Assembly: GCA_963843455.1 (NCBI GenBank)
Contig: CAWJKE010000015.1
Span: 124,001 to 188,000, forward strand
Direction: 5' to 3'
Origin: CAIQPS01 sp963843455
Lineage (GTDB): Bacteria > Actinomycetota > Thermoleophilia > RBG-16-64-13
Length of the DNA stretch: 64,000 nucleotides
This document shows positions 1 through 8,219 of this stretch, piece after piece. The notes under the pieces are model-generated. The model did no database searches and was not told the DNA's origin. It saw only the letters and a program-made list of their open reading frames with translations. Position 1 is the first letter of the stretch. Each line of letters opens with the position of its first letter. Position numbers and translations under genes: made by a program.

Positions 1-494
1 GGCAGAAGGCGATCCTGACCTTTGATGCCCTCCCTGATCTTACGCTTTCCGGCAAGGTGACCCGCGTGGACGCCACCGGCACAAACGACCAAGGAGTGGT
101 CTCCTACAAAGTAGTCATCACTCCGGACGTCATGGACCCGTCCGTCAAAGGAGGCATGACCGTCTCGGCCAACATCCTCACCGAGATCCGGCCGGACGTG
201 CTGGCTGTGCCCAATGCGGCGGTCAAGACCTCGACGAGCGGTAGCTACGTGCAGATCCTTCAGAACGGCACGCCGGTCAACCAGACGGTCACGGTAGGCA
301 TCGCGAACGACAGCTACACCGAGATCATGAGCGGTCTTGCCTTGGGGCAAGAGGTGATCACCAAGACCGTCGATCCCAACGCCACCACAAACACCACCAC
401 CGGAGGAGGCGGCGGCCTCCCGGGTGGCGGCGGCGGCTTCCCGGGTGGCGGCGGAGTCTTCCAGGGCGGCGGCGGACCCCCGCCGGGATTCTGA
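1..494 (+). CDS. HlyD/MacA-type periplasmic adaptor of an efflux system, C-terminal part
   Basis: The gene enters from the left edge; the open frame runs from base 3, before the first in-frame GTG at 57. The visible part is the end of the beta-barrel and membrane-proximal domains of a MacA/RND-type adaptor (Q-K-A-I-L-T-F-D, then G-M-T-V-S-A-N-I-L-T, then V-L-A-V-P-N-A-A-V), the part that links an inner-membrane transporter to an outer component. The C terminus is a Thr-rich then Gly/Pro-rich tail with repeated LPGGGGG and FPGGGG blocks, unusual for the family. Its TGA overlaps the ATG of the next gene, so it heads a MacAB-like operon. The substrate cannot be read from sequence. Confidence 0.85.
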   Translation, partial: QKAILTFDALPDLTLSGKVTRVDATGTNDQGVVSYKVVITPDVMDPSVKGGMTVSANILTEIRPDVLAVPNAAVKTSTSGSYVQILQNGTPVNQTVTVGIANDSYTEIMSGLALGQEVITKTVDPNATTNTTTGGGGGLPGGGGGFPGGGGVFQGGGGPPPGF

Positions 495-1261
495 TGCAGG
501 CGCACGTGGCCGATAACCCGGTCATAGAGGACGGCGTGCCGGCAGACGGCATGCCCATGATCCGGTGCGAGAACCTGTTCAAGGTCTATTCCTCCGACAC
601 TGCGGAGACGATTGCGCTCGCGGGAGTGAGCCTTGACATCGCCTCGGGCGAGTACGTGGCGATCGTGGGTCCGTCCGGCTCCGGAAAATCTACCTTCATG
701 CACATTCTGGGCGCCCTCGACACCCCCACGAGCGGCAGGTATTGGTTCGAGGGCCAGGACGTATCGGAGTTGTCCGACGACGAACTCGCCGACATCCGGC
801 GGACCCGCATCGGCTTTGTCTTCCAGTCGTTCAACCTGCTTCCGAGGGCAACGGTCATCCGTAACGCTGTCCTTCCCCTGGTCTATTCAGGGGTCGCTCG
901 CCAGGAGCGCCAGGCGCGGGCCGAGCAGGCCCTCCGCACGGCGGGACTGGAGGAGTCCCACTGGTCGCATCTCTCCAATCAACTTTCCGGAGGACAGATA
1001 CAGAGGGTGGCCATAGCCCGGGCCCTGATCAACGATCCGGCCCTGATCCTGGCGGACGAGCCTACCGGCAACCTCGACACCAAGACTGGAGAGGTGATCC
1101 TCGAAGCCTTCGGCAGGCTTCATGCAGAAGGGCACACCATCGTGCTGATCACGCACGAGTCCTCAGTCGCCGAACATGCCCAGAGGACCATCCGAGTGCA
1201 GGACGGCCTCATCGTGAGCGACAGCGTCAACGGGCACGCGCGGGCGGAGAAGCCGGCATGA
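494..1261 (+). CDS. ABC transporter ATPase, MacB/LolD type
   Basis: 255-residue nucleotide-binding subunit of a MacB/LolCDE/FtsE-like exporter. Walker A GPSGSGKS lies at residues 59-66, the Q-loop in FVFQSFNLLP, the signature LSGGQ followed by IQRVAIARAL, Walker B as LILADEPTGNLD, and the switch His in LITHES. FQSFNLLP and DEPTGNLD are hallmarks of the MacB/LolD branch. It overlaps the adaptor stop by one base and its own stop overlaps the permease start (ATGA), so the three proteins are probably co-translated and form one complex at the cytoplasmic membrane. About 20 residues precede the ATPase fold. Confidence 0.93.
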   Translation: MQAHVADNPVIEDGVPADGMPMIRCENLFKVYSSDTAETIALAGVSLDIASGEYVAIVGPSGSGKSTFMHILGALDTPTSGRYWFEGQDVSELSDDELADIRRTRIGFVFQSFNLLPRATVIRNAVLPLVYSGVARQERQARAEQALRTAGLEESHWSHLSNQLSGGQIQRVAIARALINDPALILADEPTGNLDTKTGEVILEAFGRLHAEGHTIVLITHESSVAEHAQRTIRVQDGLIVSDSVNGHARAEKPA

Positions 1262-2493
1262 AGCTCGGCGACATATTCACCGAAGCATTCCGAGCGATCT
1301 CCGCGAACAAGGTCAGGTCCGGGCTCACCGTCCTTGGCATAGTCATCGGCATCGCCTCGGTCATCACCTTGCTGGCCATAGGCACGGGCAGCACCAACTC
1401 GATAACCTCAAGCATCGAGTCGACCGGCGCCAATCTGCTCACCGTCTCCCCCGGCTTCAGCAGGTCGGCCGGACCAGTCAGCGGCGGGCGCGGGAGCGCC
1501 CGGACACTGACTGTGGACGATGTGACCGCGATCGGCACCGATGTCGGCCAGATAGCGGCCATCGCCCCCGAGGTGAATGGACGCTACCAGGTGGTGGCCA
1601 CATCGGGAAACACGAACACGCAGGTGACCGGGACCGTCCCCTCCTACACTGAGGTGCACAAGATAGACATCGCGAACGGTTCGTTCTTCTCCGACGTCCA
1701 GAGCGAGAACGCCTCCCGGGTGGCCGTACTTGGGTCGACAACGGCTACGGACCTCTTCGGCGATCCGGCCAGCGGGGGAATCGATCCCGTCGGCCAGACG
1801 ATCCGGATAAAGGGCCTAGCCTTCACAGTGATCGGTGTGGCCGCGAGCAAAGGCGGAACCGGCTTCCAAAACCCGGATGACGCCATCTATGTACCTCTGG
1901 CGGCCAGTCAAAGACTCTTAGCCGGGCAGAATAAGTACGTGTCCAGCGTCGGCGTCACAGCGGCGAGCCAAGACGCCATGGCCCAGGTACAGACCGACAT
2001 CACCGACCTGCTCCTCTCCCGGCACAAGATCACCGACTCGGCGTCGGCCGACTTCTTGGTGCTCAACCAGGCCGACCTCGCCGCGAGCCTGTCGTCGACC
2101 ACCAAGACGCTGACCCTGCTCCTGGCTGCGGTCGCCGGCATATCGCTCGTCGTCGGTGGCATCGGGATCATGAACATGATGCTGACCACCGTCACCGAGC
2201 GCACCCGGGAGATCGGATTGCGCAAGGCCATCGGGGCCAAGAGGCGAGACGTGAGCGTGCAATTCCTGGTGGAAGCGGTGGTGCTCACCTTCTCGAGCGG
2301 GATCATCGGGGTCGTTTTGGGCGTGCTGGTCGCCATGGCTCTGCAGAAGTTCGCCGGCTACAACTCCCAGGTGACCGCCTTCTCCGTGATCCTGGCCTTC
2401 GGGGTGTCGGCGCTGATAGGCATCGTGTTCGGTTACTACCCCGCCAGGCGGGCGGCCGGGCTCAACCCGATAGAAGCACTGCGTTATGAATAG
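1258..2493 (+). CDS. ABC transporter permease, MacB/FtsX type
   Basis: 411 residues with classic MacB topology: an N-terminal transmembrane helix (after AFRAISANKVRSGLT), a large extracytoplasmic MacB_PCD domain (about residues 45-280), then three helices forming the FtsX core near the C terminus. The motifs GGIGIMNMMLTTVTERTREIG and GLRKAIGAKRRDV before the last two helices are diagnostic, as is the closing P-A-R-R-A-A-G-L-N-P-I-E-A-L-R-Y-E. It completes the adaptor-ATPase-permease set; such systems export peptides, macrolides or lipoproteins, and the actual cargo here is unknown. Confidence 0.93.
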   Translation: MKLGDIFTEAFRAISANKVRSGLTVLGIVIGIASVITLLAIGTGSTNSITSSIESTGANLLTVSPGFSRSAGPVSGGRGSARTLTVDDVTAIGTDVGQIAAIAPEVNGRYQVVATSGNTNTQVTGTVPSYTEVHKIDIANGSFFSDVQSENASRVAVLGSTTATDLFGDPASGGIDPVGQTIRIKGLAFTVIGVAASKGGTGFQNPDDAIYVPLAASQRLLAGQNKYVSSVGVTAASQDAMAQVQTDITDLLLSRHKITDSASADFLVLNQADLAASLSSTTKTLTLLLAAVAGISLVVGGIGIMNMMLTTVTERTREIGLRKAIGAKRRDVSVQFLVEAVVLTFSSGIIGVVLGVLVAMALQKFAGYNSQVTAFSVILAFGVSALIGIVFGYYPARRAAGLNPIEALRYE

Positions 2494-2547
2494 TCCATGG
2501 AAACGGCCGGGGCGCCGAGTCCACGCCCCAGGATGGAGGATCCACAG

Positions 2548-3045
2548 ATGAAACCTTGGTTGATCGTGGTCGTGGTAGTCGTGGTGATCGCCGTAGGAGT
2601 GGGCGGTTTCTTCGGCGGCAAAGCGGCGGGCGGCGACGGTACCATCACGCCGGAGCAGGCGATAGCGGCGCTCCAGCGCGGCGGGGGCGGACTCCCGGGC
2701 GGCGGGGGTGGATTCCCCGGCGGCGGCGGCACAGGCGGCAACAGCGCCGGAGGCTTCACCCGGGGCAACATCATCGCTCAGGACAGCGGCAGCATCACCG
2801 TGAAGCTGGAGGACGGCAGCACCAAGATCATCCTCATACCAGGGTCCGCGACCATCGCCGTGGCCCAGACCGGTACTGCTTCGGACCTCGCGGTAGGCAA
2901 GGACGTCACCGTCATCGGGGCCACGAACTCCGACGGTACCGTCACCGCCACCCAGATCCAGATCGGGACTCTTCCTGGGCTTGGCGGCAGACCGCCCGGC
3001 GCCGGTGGCACGGGGGCGACGACCCCCACGACCGCGGCCCAGTAG
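2548..3045 (+). CDS. Membrane-anchored DUF5666-like protein with Gly-rich linker
   Basis: 165 residues. The start at 2548 is chosen for the GGAGGA seven bases upstream; an in-frame ATG at 2497 has no such site. One hydrophobic Val-rich helix (residues 4-20) is followed by a Gly/Pro linker containing the same LPGGGGG-FPGGGG block as the MacA-like protein upstream. The C-terminal half is a small beta domain with the DUF5666 pattern (G-N-I-I-A-Q-D-S-G-S-I-T-V, then DLAVGKDVTVIGATN, then ATQIQIG). It lies 54 bases after the permease with no terminator between, so it is probably the last gene of the export operon, held at the outer face of the membrane. Function unknown. Confidence 0.75.
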   Translation: MKPWLIVVVVVVVIAVGVGGFFGGKAAGGDGTITPEQAIAALQRGGGGLPGGGGGFPGGGGTGGNSAGGFTRGNIIAQDSGSITVKLEDGSTKIILIPGSATIAVAQTGTASDLAVGKDVTVIGATNSDGTVTATQIQIGTLPGLGGRPPGAGGTGATTPTTAAQ

Positions 3046-3055
3046 CCGTCTGACC

Positions 3056-3106
3056 AAGGACGGCCGCCCTGCCCCCCGCACCCCGGGGGGCCGGGCGGCC
3101 GTCCTT
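3056..3106 (+). terminator. Hairpin terminator after the MacAB-like operon
   Basis: A perfect 14-bp stem (AAGGACGGCCGCCC at 3056-3069 with its complement at 3093-3106) encloses a C/G-rich loop, 11 bases after the DUF5666 stop. There is no long U-tract, only the TT of the closing arm and a following CC, which is common in high-G+C genomes. It is near symmetric, so it could work in either direction. Confidence 0.7.
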
Positions 3107-3215
3107 CCGGGCATCGTGTGACATTCCGGCGTGCGCCCAACGGCCGGCGCAAGGTATCCCTCTCCTGCTCTCCCTCATCTTGCGCGGGCGATGGGTTGTG
3201 ACGTAGGGTGTCGCC

Positions 3216-3872
3216 ATGAGTGCCACGTCGACGGACCAGACCAAGAAGGCCCGGGCTGAACGCCGGCCCGCGCGGCCGCGATTCCTTGCCGCGGCCGGAG
3301 TCCTGCTCTTGCTCGCCGGTTTCCTCTCGCTCATGGGCATCATCACGGCCGAGGCGCTCTATCCCGCGGGCTACAGCACTTCTAGGAATGCCATAAGCGA
3401 TCTGGGCGCGACCGAGCAACCGGGCAGTGTCATCGAGGAGCCTTCGGCCACCGTCTTCAACGTTGTGATGATCGTCACCGGGTTGCTGACGATCGCGGCT
3501 GCACTTTGCCTGGAGGTGGGATTCCGCCGAATGGCCGTGGCCATCCTCACCGGGCTGAGTGGCCTGGGGATCCTGGGCGTCGGCGTCTTCCCAGGCAACT
3601 ACGGGACCATCCATGCGCTCTTCGCCCTGTTGGGCTTCGTGGCCGGAGGACTGGCCGCGATAGTCTCCCGGACCGTCCAGACCGCGCCCTTCAACATCCT
3701 CTCGACTATCCTGGGCGCCATCTCACTCTGTGCGCTCGTGCTCTACATGGTCCTGGGCGATAGCACTCCCATGGCCGGCCTCGGAATCGGCGGAATCGAG
3801 CGCTGGATCGCCTACCCGATCCTCGTCTGGACCATGTCCTTCGGGGGCTATCTACTGGGCAGGGCCCGCTGA
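3216..3872 (+). CDS. DUF998 family integral membrane protein
   Basis: 218 residues with six predicted transmembrane helices and a basic cytoplasmic N terminus (TKKARAERRPARPR). The pattern NAISDLG after helix 1 (YSTSRNAISDLGATEQPGS) and HALFALLGFVAGG in the middle are typical of DUF998 proteins. No catalytic role is established for the family. It stands alone between the export operon terminator and a convergent nitroreductase gene, so context gives no functional hint. Confidence 0.8.
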   Translation: MSATSTDQTKKARAERRPARPRFLAAAGVLLLLAGFLSLMGIITAEALYPAGYSTSRNAISDLGATEQPGSVIEEPSATVFNVVMIVTGLLTIAAALCLEVGFRRMAVAILTGLSGLGILGVGVFPGNYGTIHALFALLGFVAGGLAAIVSRTVQTAPFNILSTILGAISLCALVLYMVLGDSTPMAGLGIGGIERWIAYPILVWTMSFGGYLLGRAR

Positions 3873-3886
3873 CGCCCAGCGGCGGC

Positions 3887-4483
3887 CTAGATGAGGATGT
3901 CCCCCAGCGGGTAGCGCCACTTCGGCCGCGCCTCGTCGGCCGCGTAGCCCACCGGCAGGAGCACCACCGGGACGATGTTCTCCGGCAGTCCTAGGATCCG
4001 CGAGTATTCTGCGTGCAAGAAGTGGGTCATCGGGCAGCAATCCAGGCCCAGGGCCTGCGCACCCAGCAACCCGTACGTGGCGGCGATATACGCCTGGCCG
4101 ATGATCCATGCCCGCAGTTCGGGCTCGGGTTCCTGCGCCATCTCGTCGGCGATGCCCATGACCTTCGCCCAGATCATGTCCGGTACGGTCCGTTCCTTCA
4201 TCACCCGGCCCAACCGCTGGGTCAGGGCCGCCCAGTCGGTGTCGGCGCAGAACACGAGCAGATGCGAACAACTGTTGATCTGCGGCTCGTCGTGAGTGGC
4301 CGCCGAGAGTTTCGCCTTTGTCTGGGCGTCGCCAACGACCTTGATGCGCCACGGCTGGACGTTGAGGCCCGAAGGGGCCAGCCGGATCATCTCCAGGAGC
4401 TCTTGCATCGTCTCTTCGGGCACTGCCTGAGGCTGAAAGAGCTTGGTGGCATATCGCTTCGTCAGCAAGTCCTTGAACTCCAT
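3887..4483 (-). CDS. Nitroreductase family FMN oxidoreductase
   Basis: 198 residues from the chosen ATG at 4483, which has GGAGGAG just upstream; an upstream in-frame ATG would add 22 residues without a ribosome site. The fold is indicated by the N-terminal L-L-T-K-R-Y-A-T-K-L-F FMN-binding segment, R-L-A-P-S-G-L-N-V-Q-P-W and the C-terminal G-Y-A-A-D-E-A-R-P-K-W-R. These are features of NAD(P)H-dependent FMN nitro- or quinone reductases of the NfsB/YdgI type. It is convergent with the DUF998 gene, 14 bases away, and precedes nothing obvious in an operon; the substrate is not predictable. Confidence 0.88.
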   Translation of the reverse strand: MEFKDLLTKRYATKLFQPQAVPEETMQELLEMIRLAPSGLNVQPWRIKVVGDAQTKAKLSAATHDEPQINSCSHLLVFCADTDWAALTQRLGRVMKERTVPDMIWAKVMGIADEMAQEPEPELRAWIIGQAYIAATYGLLGAQALGLDCCPMTHFLHAEYSRILGLPENIVPVVLLPVGYAADEARPKWRYPLGDILI

Positions 4484-4578
4484 CACGCTCTCCTCCGTGG
4501 GCAGGCACTCAATGGGCCCGGTGCGCTGGGATAGTAGCATGCGGACCAACGGCCGCGGTGCCTCGCAGGGCCCGCGCG

Positions 4579-5733
4579 TCAGCGGCCGCGCATCACCGTC
4601 GCCACGGTCTCGTCGGCGATCACCCGTTCCTCGTCGGTAGGCACTACCAAGACCTTGACACGCGAGCCGGCGGCGCTGATGTCGGCGGCCACACCTCGCG
4701 CCTTCGCGTTCGCCGCCTGGTCCAGATCGATACCGAGAAATCCGAGACCCTCACATGCCGCGGCCCGGATGTCGGCGCTGTTCTCTCCCACGCCCGCGGT
4801 GAAGACGAGCACGTCCAGCCCGCCCATTGCCGCCGCGTAGGCGCCGACGTACTTCCTCAGCCGGTAGCAGTAGATGTCCAGGGCCAGCCGGCACCGGTCG
4901 TCGGCCGCCGCAGCGGCGGCAAGGACCTCCCGCATGTCGTTGCTGACCCCGGATACTCCTAGAACCCCGCTCTCCTTGTTGAGCGCGTGGTCCAGTTCCT
5001 CAGCCGTCAGCCCCATCTCGCGCGTCAGGTACAAGAGTACTCCGGGGTCCACGTCGCCCGGACGGGTGCCCATCACCAGCCCCTCCAGGGGAGTGAGCCC
5101 CATGCTGGTGTCCACGGCCCTTCCCCTGTCGACAGCCGTGATGCTGGCCCCGTTGCCCAGGTGGGCCACGATGACCTTCAGCTCGGGCAGCCTACCGCCG
5201 AGCATCGCGTCGGCGCTACGAGTCACGGACTGCACGGAGATGCCGTGGAACCCGTAGCGCCTGACCCCGTGGCGCTCGTAGTAGGCGTAGGGAAGGGCAT
5301 ACACGTGCGCCTTGGCGGGGATGGTCGAGTGATAGGCGGTGTCGAACACCGCCACCTGTGGGACATGGGGGAGGGCACGCAGGGCCTCGCGGATCCCCAG
5401 CAGCGCCGGGGGATTATGCAGGGGAGCCAGAGGGGCGCACTCCTCGATCTTGCGGATAGCGTCGCCGGTGAGCAAAGCCGGGCCGGTGAAGTGCATACCG
5501 CCGTGGACCACCCGGTGCCCGACCGCCTCCACCTCGGACAGGTCCGCCAGGAGCCCCCCCTCCGGGGCGACCAGCGCCGCTAGGATCAGCTCGAAGGCCC
5601 GTCCGTAGTCCGCGACCCCGCCCTGTTCGCCGATCCTACTGATCTCGTCTTGGACGAGCACGGTCCCGGCTTCGGAGTCGCGCAGTTCGTACTTGATGGA
5701 CGAACTGCCGCAGTTGAGTACCAGCACCTTCAT
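4579..5733 (-). CDS. ackA: Acetate kinase
   Basis: 384 residues, close to the family norm of about 400. ASKHA-fold motifs are all present: NCGSSSIKY at the N terminus (phosphate 1), FDTAYHSTIP, RRYGFHGIS, IVAHLGNGAS (catalytic His region), DTSMGLTPLEGL, MGTRPGDVDP and FTAGVGENS. It converts acetyl phosphate and ADP to acetate and ATP, giving substrate-level phosphorylation in fermentation. No phosphotransacetylase gene is adjacent, so in this window it is an orphan ack. The neighbouring small intergenic region (5734-5897) is shared with the divergent CHRD gene. Confidence 0.97.
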   Translation of the reverse strand: MKVLVLNCGSSSIKYELRDSEAGTVLVQDEISRIGEQGGVADYGRAFELILAALVAPEGGLLADLSEVEAVGHRVVHGGMHFTGPALLTGDAIRKIEECAPLAPLHNPPALLGIREALRALPHVPQVAVFDTAYHSTIPAKAHVYALPYAYYERHGVRRYGFHGISVQSVTRSADAMLGGRLPELKVIVAHLGNGASITAVDRGRAVDTSMGLTPLEGLVMGTRPGDVDPGVLLYLTREMGLTAEELDHALNKESGVLGVSGVSNDMREVLAAAAAADDRCRLALDIYCYRLRKYVGAYAAAMGGLDVLVFTAGVGENSADIRAAACEGLGFLGIDLDQAANAKARGVAADISAAGSRVKVLVVPTDEERVIADETVATVMRGR

Positions 5734-5897
5734 GACTACGCCAATTCGGACGACGCACCGGCGTGCGCTCGGTAGCAGTACACGATGACCTCCGAGGATG
5801 CGGTCCGCGCCTCTGTTCTGCCCGTTCTTGGGCTAATCATAAGGCATGAAAACAGGTACACTGGAGCGCAATCACATCCGAGTCGCGGAGAGTATCG

Positions 5898-6589
5898 ATG
5901 CCAAACGACGACCGACGCGAACTGACGCCCCGAGAACTGCAACGGCAGCGCCGCAGGAAGCAAATCAAGCAGCGCCGACTGGTGGCTGCAGTGGTCCTAT
6001 TGGGGCTGATCGTCCTCATCATAGTCCTCGTCACCACCTGCGGTGGCTCCGGCGACGAGGGAACGACCACCACCACGAATGGCGAACACGACCGGCACCA
6101 CGCTGGGCACCGCCGAATACCAGGCCGACCTCACCGGCGCTGACTCCGTGCCCGCGGTGGAAACCGACGCCACCGGCACCTTCAACATGGACTACGACGC
6201 CGAGGCCAAGCAGTTGAACTATAGTCTCGGAGTAGAAGCCCTGGACGCCCCGAGCGTGGCGACGATCTACGAGGGGGCGGCGGGCGACTCGGGCACGGCG
6301 ATCTACACGCTTGTTCGCCGGACCCGCCGAGAAGGCCGACTACTCCGGAGTGCTGGCTCAGGGGACCATCGACGAGGCGAATTTCACCGGCTCTCTCGAG
6401 GGAGGGACGATCGGCGACCTCGTCGCGCTGATCAAAGATGGTAAGGCCTACGTGAGCGTGGGGACGACCGCCAACCCCGTCGACGCCATCAGAGGTCAGA
6501 TCTCAGAGACCACCACCAGCACCACCGGGGACGACACGGGGAGTACGGACAGCACCGGCGAGGGCGGGACTACGACCACCACCGGGTAG
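5898..6589 (+). pseudogene. CHRD-domain membrane-anchored protein, broken by two frameshifts
   Basis: Three overlapping frames together encode one CHRD (chordin-like) protein. Frame 1 from ATG 5898 (GGAGAG six bases upstream) gives a basic N terminus, one transmembrane helix and a Thr-rich linker. Near 6065-6100 the frame moves +1 to T-L-G-T-A-E-Y-Q-A-D-L-T-G, and near 6311 it moves +1 again between A-I-Y-T-L and F-A-G-P-A-E-K-A-D-Y-S-G. The last part ends V-D-A-I-R-G-Q-I, the typical CHRD close, followed by a Thr/Ser-rich tail. Removing one base at each point restores a single protein of about 230 residues. It is either decayed or, more likely, affected by sequencing errors. Role unknown; CHRD proteins are surface or secreted. 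Confidence 0.75.
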
Positions 6590-6640
6590 CGCAGTGGCGC
6601 ACGCTGTCCGGGGAAATGGCCGCGACGGGGAAGTCGCGCC

Positions 6641-6790
6641 CTACCCGAGAAGCGCGCTGTAGATCTTGATGGCGGCCGGGCCGACGATTACGACGAACAT
6701 CGCCGGGAAGATGCATGAGAGCAGCGGGACCAGCAACTTCACGGGTGCCTTCTGGGCCGGGGAATCAGGCACATCTTCCGTCGTGGTCAG
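6641..6790 (-). pseudogene. Remnant of a TadC/GspF-type pilus membrane protein (C-terminal tail)
   Basis: Too short for a normal gene call. Reading the minus strand, the frame ending at TAG 6641-6643 gives A-Q-K-A-P-V-K-L-L-V-P-L-L, then F-P-A-M-F-V-V-I-V-G-P-A and I-Y-S-A-L-L-G. This matches the last transmembrane segment of TadC/type II secretion F proteins, where A-x-K-A-P-V-K-x-L-F-P-L and F-P-A-x-F-V-V-x-x-G-P-A are near-invariant. The remaining roughly 200 or more residues are missing; a prepilin peptidase gene lies directly upstream. It looks like the residue of a deleted Tad or type IV pilus locus. Confidence 0.6.
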
Positions 6791-6842
6791 TGCCGGGTCT
6801 GAAGGCCTTGCACGTGTCCCCGGGAGGACGCGGATGGCGCCG

Positions 6843-7469
6843 CTACCCCAACATGCCCAGATACGAATCTAGCATCCAGGACCCGTACAGAAGCGCGATG
6901 ACCGAGCCGAGAGCCAGATACGGCCCGAATGGGATAGCGTCCTTCCGGCCCTTTCGCTTAGACAAGATGAGGACCAACCCAACGATAGCTCCAATCAGGA
7001 ACGCCAAGAAGAAAGCAACGACGACCACGGCGCCAAGAACCGCGCCCATGAGCAACGCCAGCTTCACGTCGCCCATTCCCATCCCGCCGGGCCAGATCAT
7101 GGCCAGCACGAACAGGAACAGGGAGCTGCCCACGGCGGCAGCTAGGTACACCCACCATCTTCCGGGGTCGAGCGCGATCGAAGCTGCTAGGCCAACCAGG
7201 GCTGCCGGCAATACGATCACGTTAGGGATGATCATGTGGTCGAGATCAATGAAAGCAATCACGACCATGACGCAAATGAATGCGCAGGCTTCCAGAAGTC
7301 GCCAGGACAAACCGAATTGGAGATAGGCCAACGAGAAGCCAATCGCGCTAATCGCCGGCACGATGAATCGGCGCCGTGGGTGAGCACGGGGAAGAGAAGG
7401 GGCTTCGGTTTCGGTCTGACTGACGGGGAACCTATTGATAGCCACGGTAAGCAACGTCCCGACACCCAA
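6843..7469 (-). CDS. Prepilin peptidase-like A24 protease, N-terminally short
   Basis: About 208 residues, highly hydrophobic (6-7 helices). The two catalytic Asp motifs of A24 aspartic proteases are present: F-I-D-L-D-H-M-I-I-P-N and G-G-M-G-M-G-D-V-K-L. The beginning G-x-G-V-G-T-L-L-T-V-A-I-N-R-F-P corresponds to the G-S-F-L-N-V-V-I-x-R-L-P region of PilD, but the zinc CxxC pairs of the methyltransferase part are absent, giving a TadV/short form or a truncated PilD. The start is a TTG; the frame is closed by a TAG 25 bases upstream, so the N terminus is uncertain. With the TadC remnant downstream it probably belonged to a pilus locus now mostly lost. Confidence 0.8.
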   Translation of the reverse strand: MGVGTLLTVAINRFPVSQTETEAPSLPRAHPRRRFIVPAISAIGFSLAYLQFGLSWRLLEACAFICVMVVIAFIDLDHMIIPNVIVLPAALVGLAASIALDPGRWWVYLAAAVGSSLFLFVLAMIWPGGMGMGDVKLALLMGAVLGAVVVVAFFLAFLIGAIVGLVLILSKRKGRKDAIPFGPYLALGSVIALLYGSWMLDSYLGMLG

Positions 7470-7517
7470 TCCCAGGACGAACGCGCCTGACTGTGACTAT
7501 CGCCGAGAGGGTAGAGC

Positions 7518-8219
7518 TCACCCGACAGGGCTCCCAGGCACGTCAGGGGTCTGGGGCAAGACTAGGCCGTGACTGAGCGCGAAGGTCGCGGCCTCCGTTC
7601 GATTGCGGACGCCGAGTTTCGAAAACACTCCGCTCAGATGGTACTGGACGGTCTTGGTCGTTATGAAGAGCTCTCGAGCGATGTCGGAATTGGTCTTGCC
7701 TTGAGCGACCAGATCGAGGACCTCCAATTCCCTCTCTGTCAGTCCGTGTGCAGGCTTGCTCGCGGCGGCCGCCTGCTCGACGCCAGCGAGCGCGCCCACC
7801 AGCCTATTCCCACCCATTAAGATGGAGCCACTCGCTACCTGGCGGACAAGAAAGGCGAGATCGCTTGGGCGCACGAACTTGGGTACGTAAGCGGCTGCTC
7901 CTCTTCGTATGACATCCATCCCAACGTTGGGGTCCTCCTCGACAGTGAGGACGATCACCGGCAGGGTGGGCCATCTGGTAGCTACAGCGTCCAGACACGC
8001 GAACCCGTCCATGCGGGGCATGTGGAGGTCCAGCAGCAGAACGTCAACCGATGCGCTTTGGGGCAGGTCGAGAGCTGCAAGGCCGTCACCGGCCTCACCG
8101 ACCACAGCTATATCCGGACTCAAGCTCAGAGCGTGACAGATCCTCGAGCGGACCAACTCGTGATCATCGACTACCGCGACTCTGATCTGCGCGCCGGGAA
8201 CGCGTGCCTCACCGGCCAT
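7518..8219 (-). CDS. NarL/FixJ-family response regulator
   Basis: 233 residues from ATG 8219, which has GAGGAGGTGGGA directly upstream. An N-terminal receiver domain (V-A-V-V-D-D-H-E-L-V acidic pocket; phospho-Asp in V-L-L-L-D-L-H-M-P-R-M-D-G; switch Thr in V-L-T-V-E-E; Lys in Y-V-P-K) is joined to a C-terminal LuxR-type helix-turn-helix (L-T-E-R-E-L-E-V-L-D-L-V-A-Q-G-K-T-N-S-D-I-A, then T-V-Q-Y-H-L-S). The start overlaps the end of the sensor kinase gene by 11 bases, so the pair is co-transcribed and translationally coupled. Targets unknown. Confidence 0.92.
   Translation of the reverse strand: MAGEARVPGAQIRVAVVDDHELVRSRICHALSLSPDIAVVGEAGDGLAALDLPQSASVDVLLLDLHMPRMDGFACLDAVATRWPTLPVIVLTVEEDPNVGMDVIRRGAAAYVPKFVRPSDLAFLVRQVASGSILMGGNRLVGALAGVEQAAAASKPAHGLTERELEVLDLVAQGKTNSDIARELFITTKTVQYHLSGVFSKLGVRNRTEAATFALSHGLVLPQTPDVPGSPVG

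Noticed and set aside
1918..3114. A 398-codon minus-strand frame over the MacB permease end and the DUF5666 gene
   Set aside because: Low-complexity composition and crosses a terminator and two real genes.
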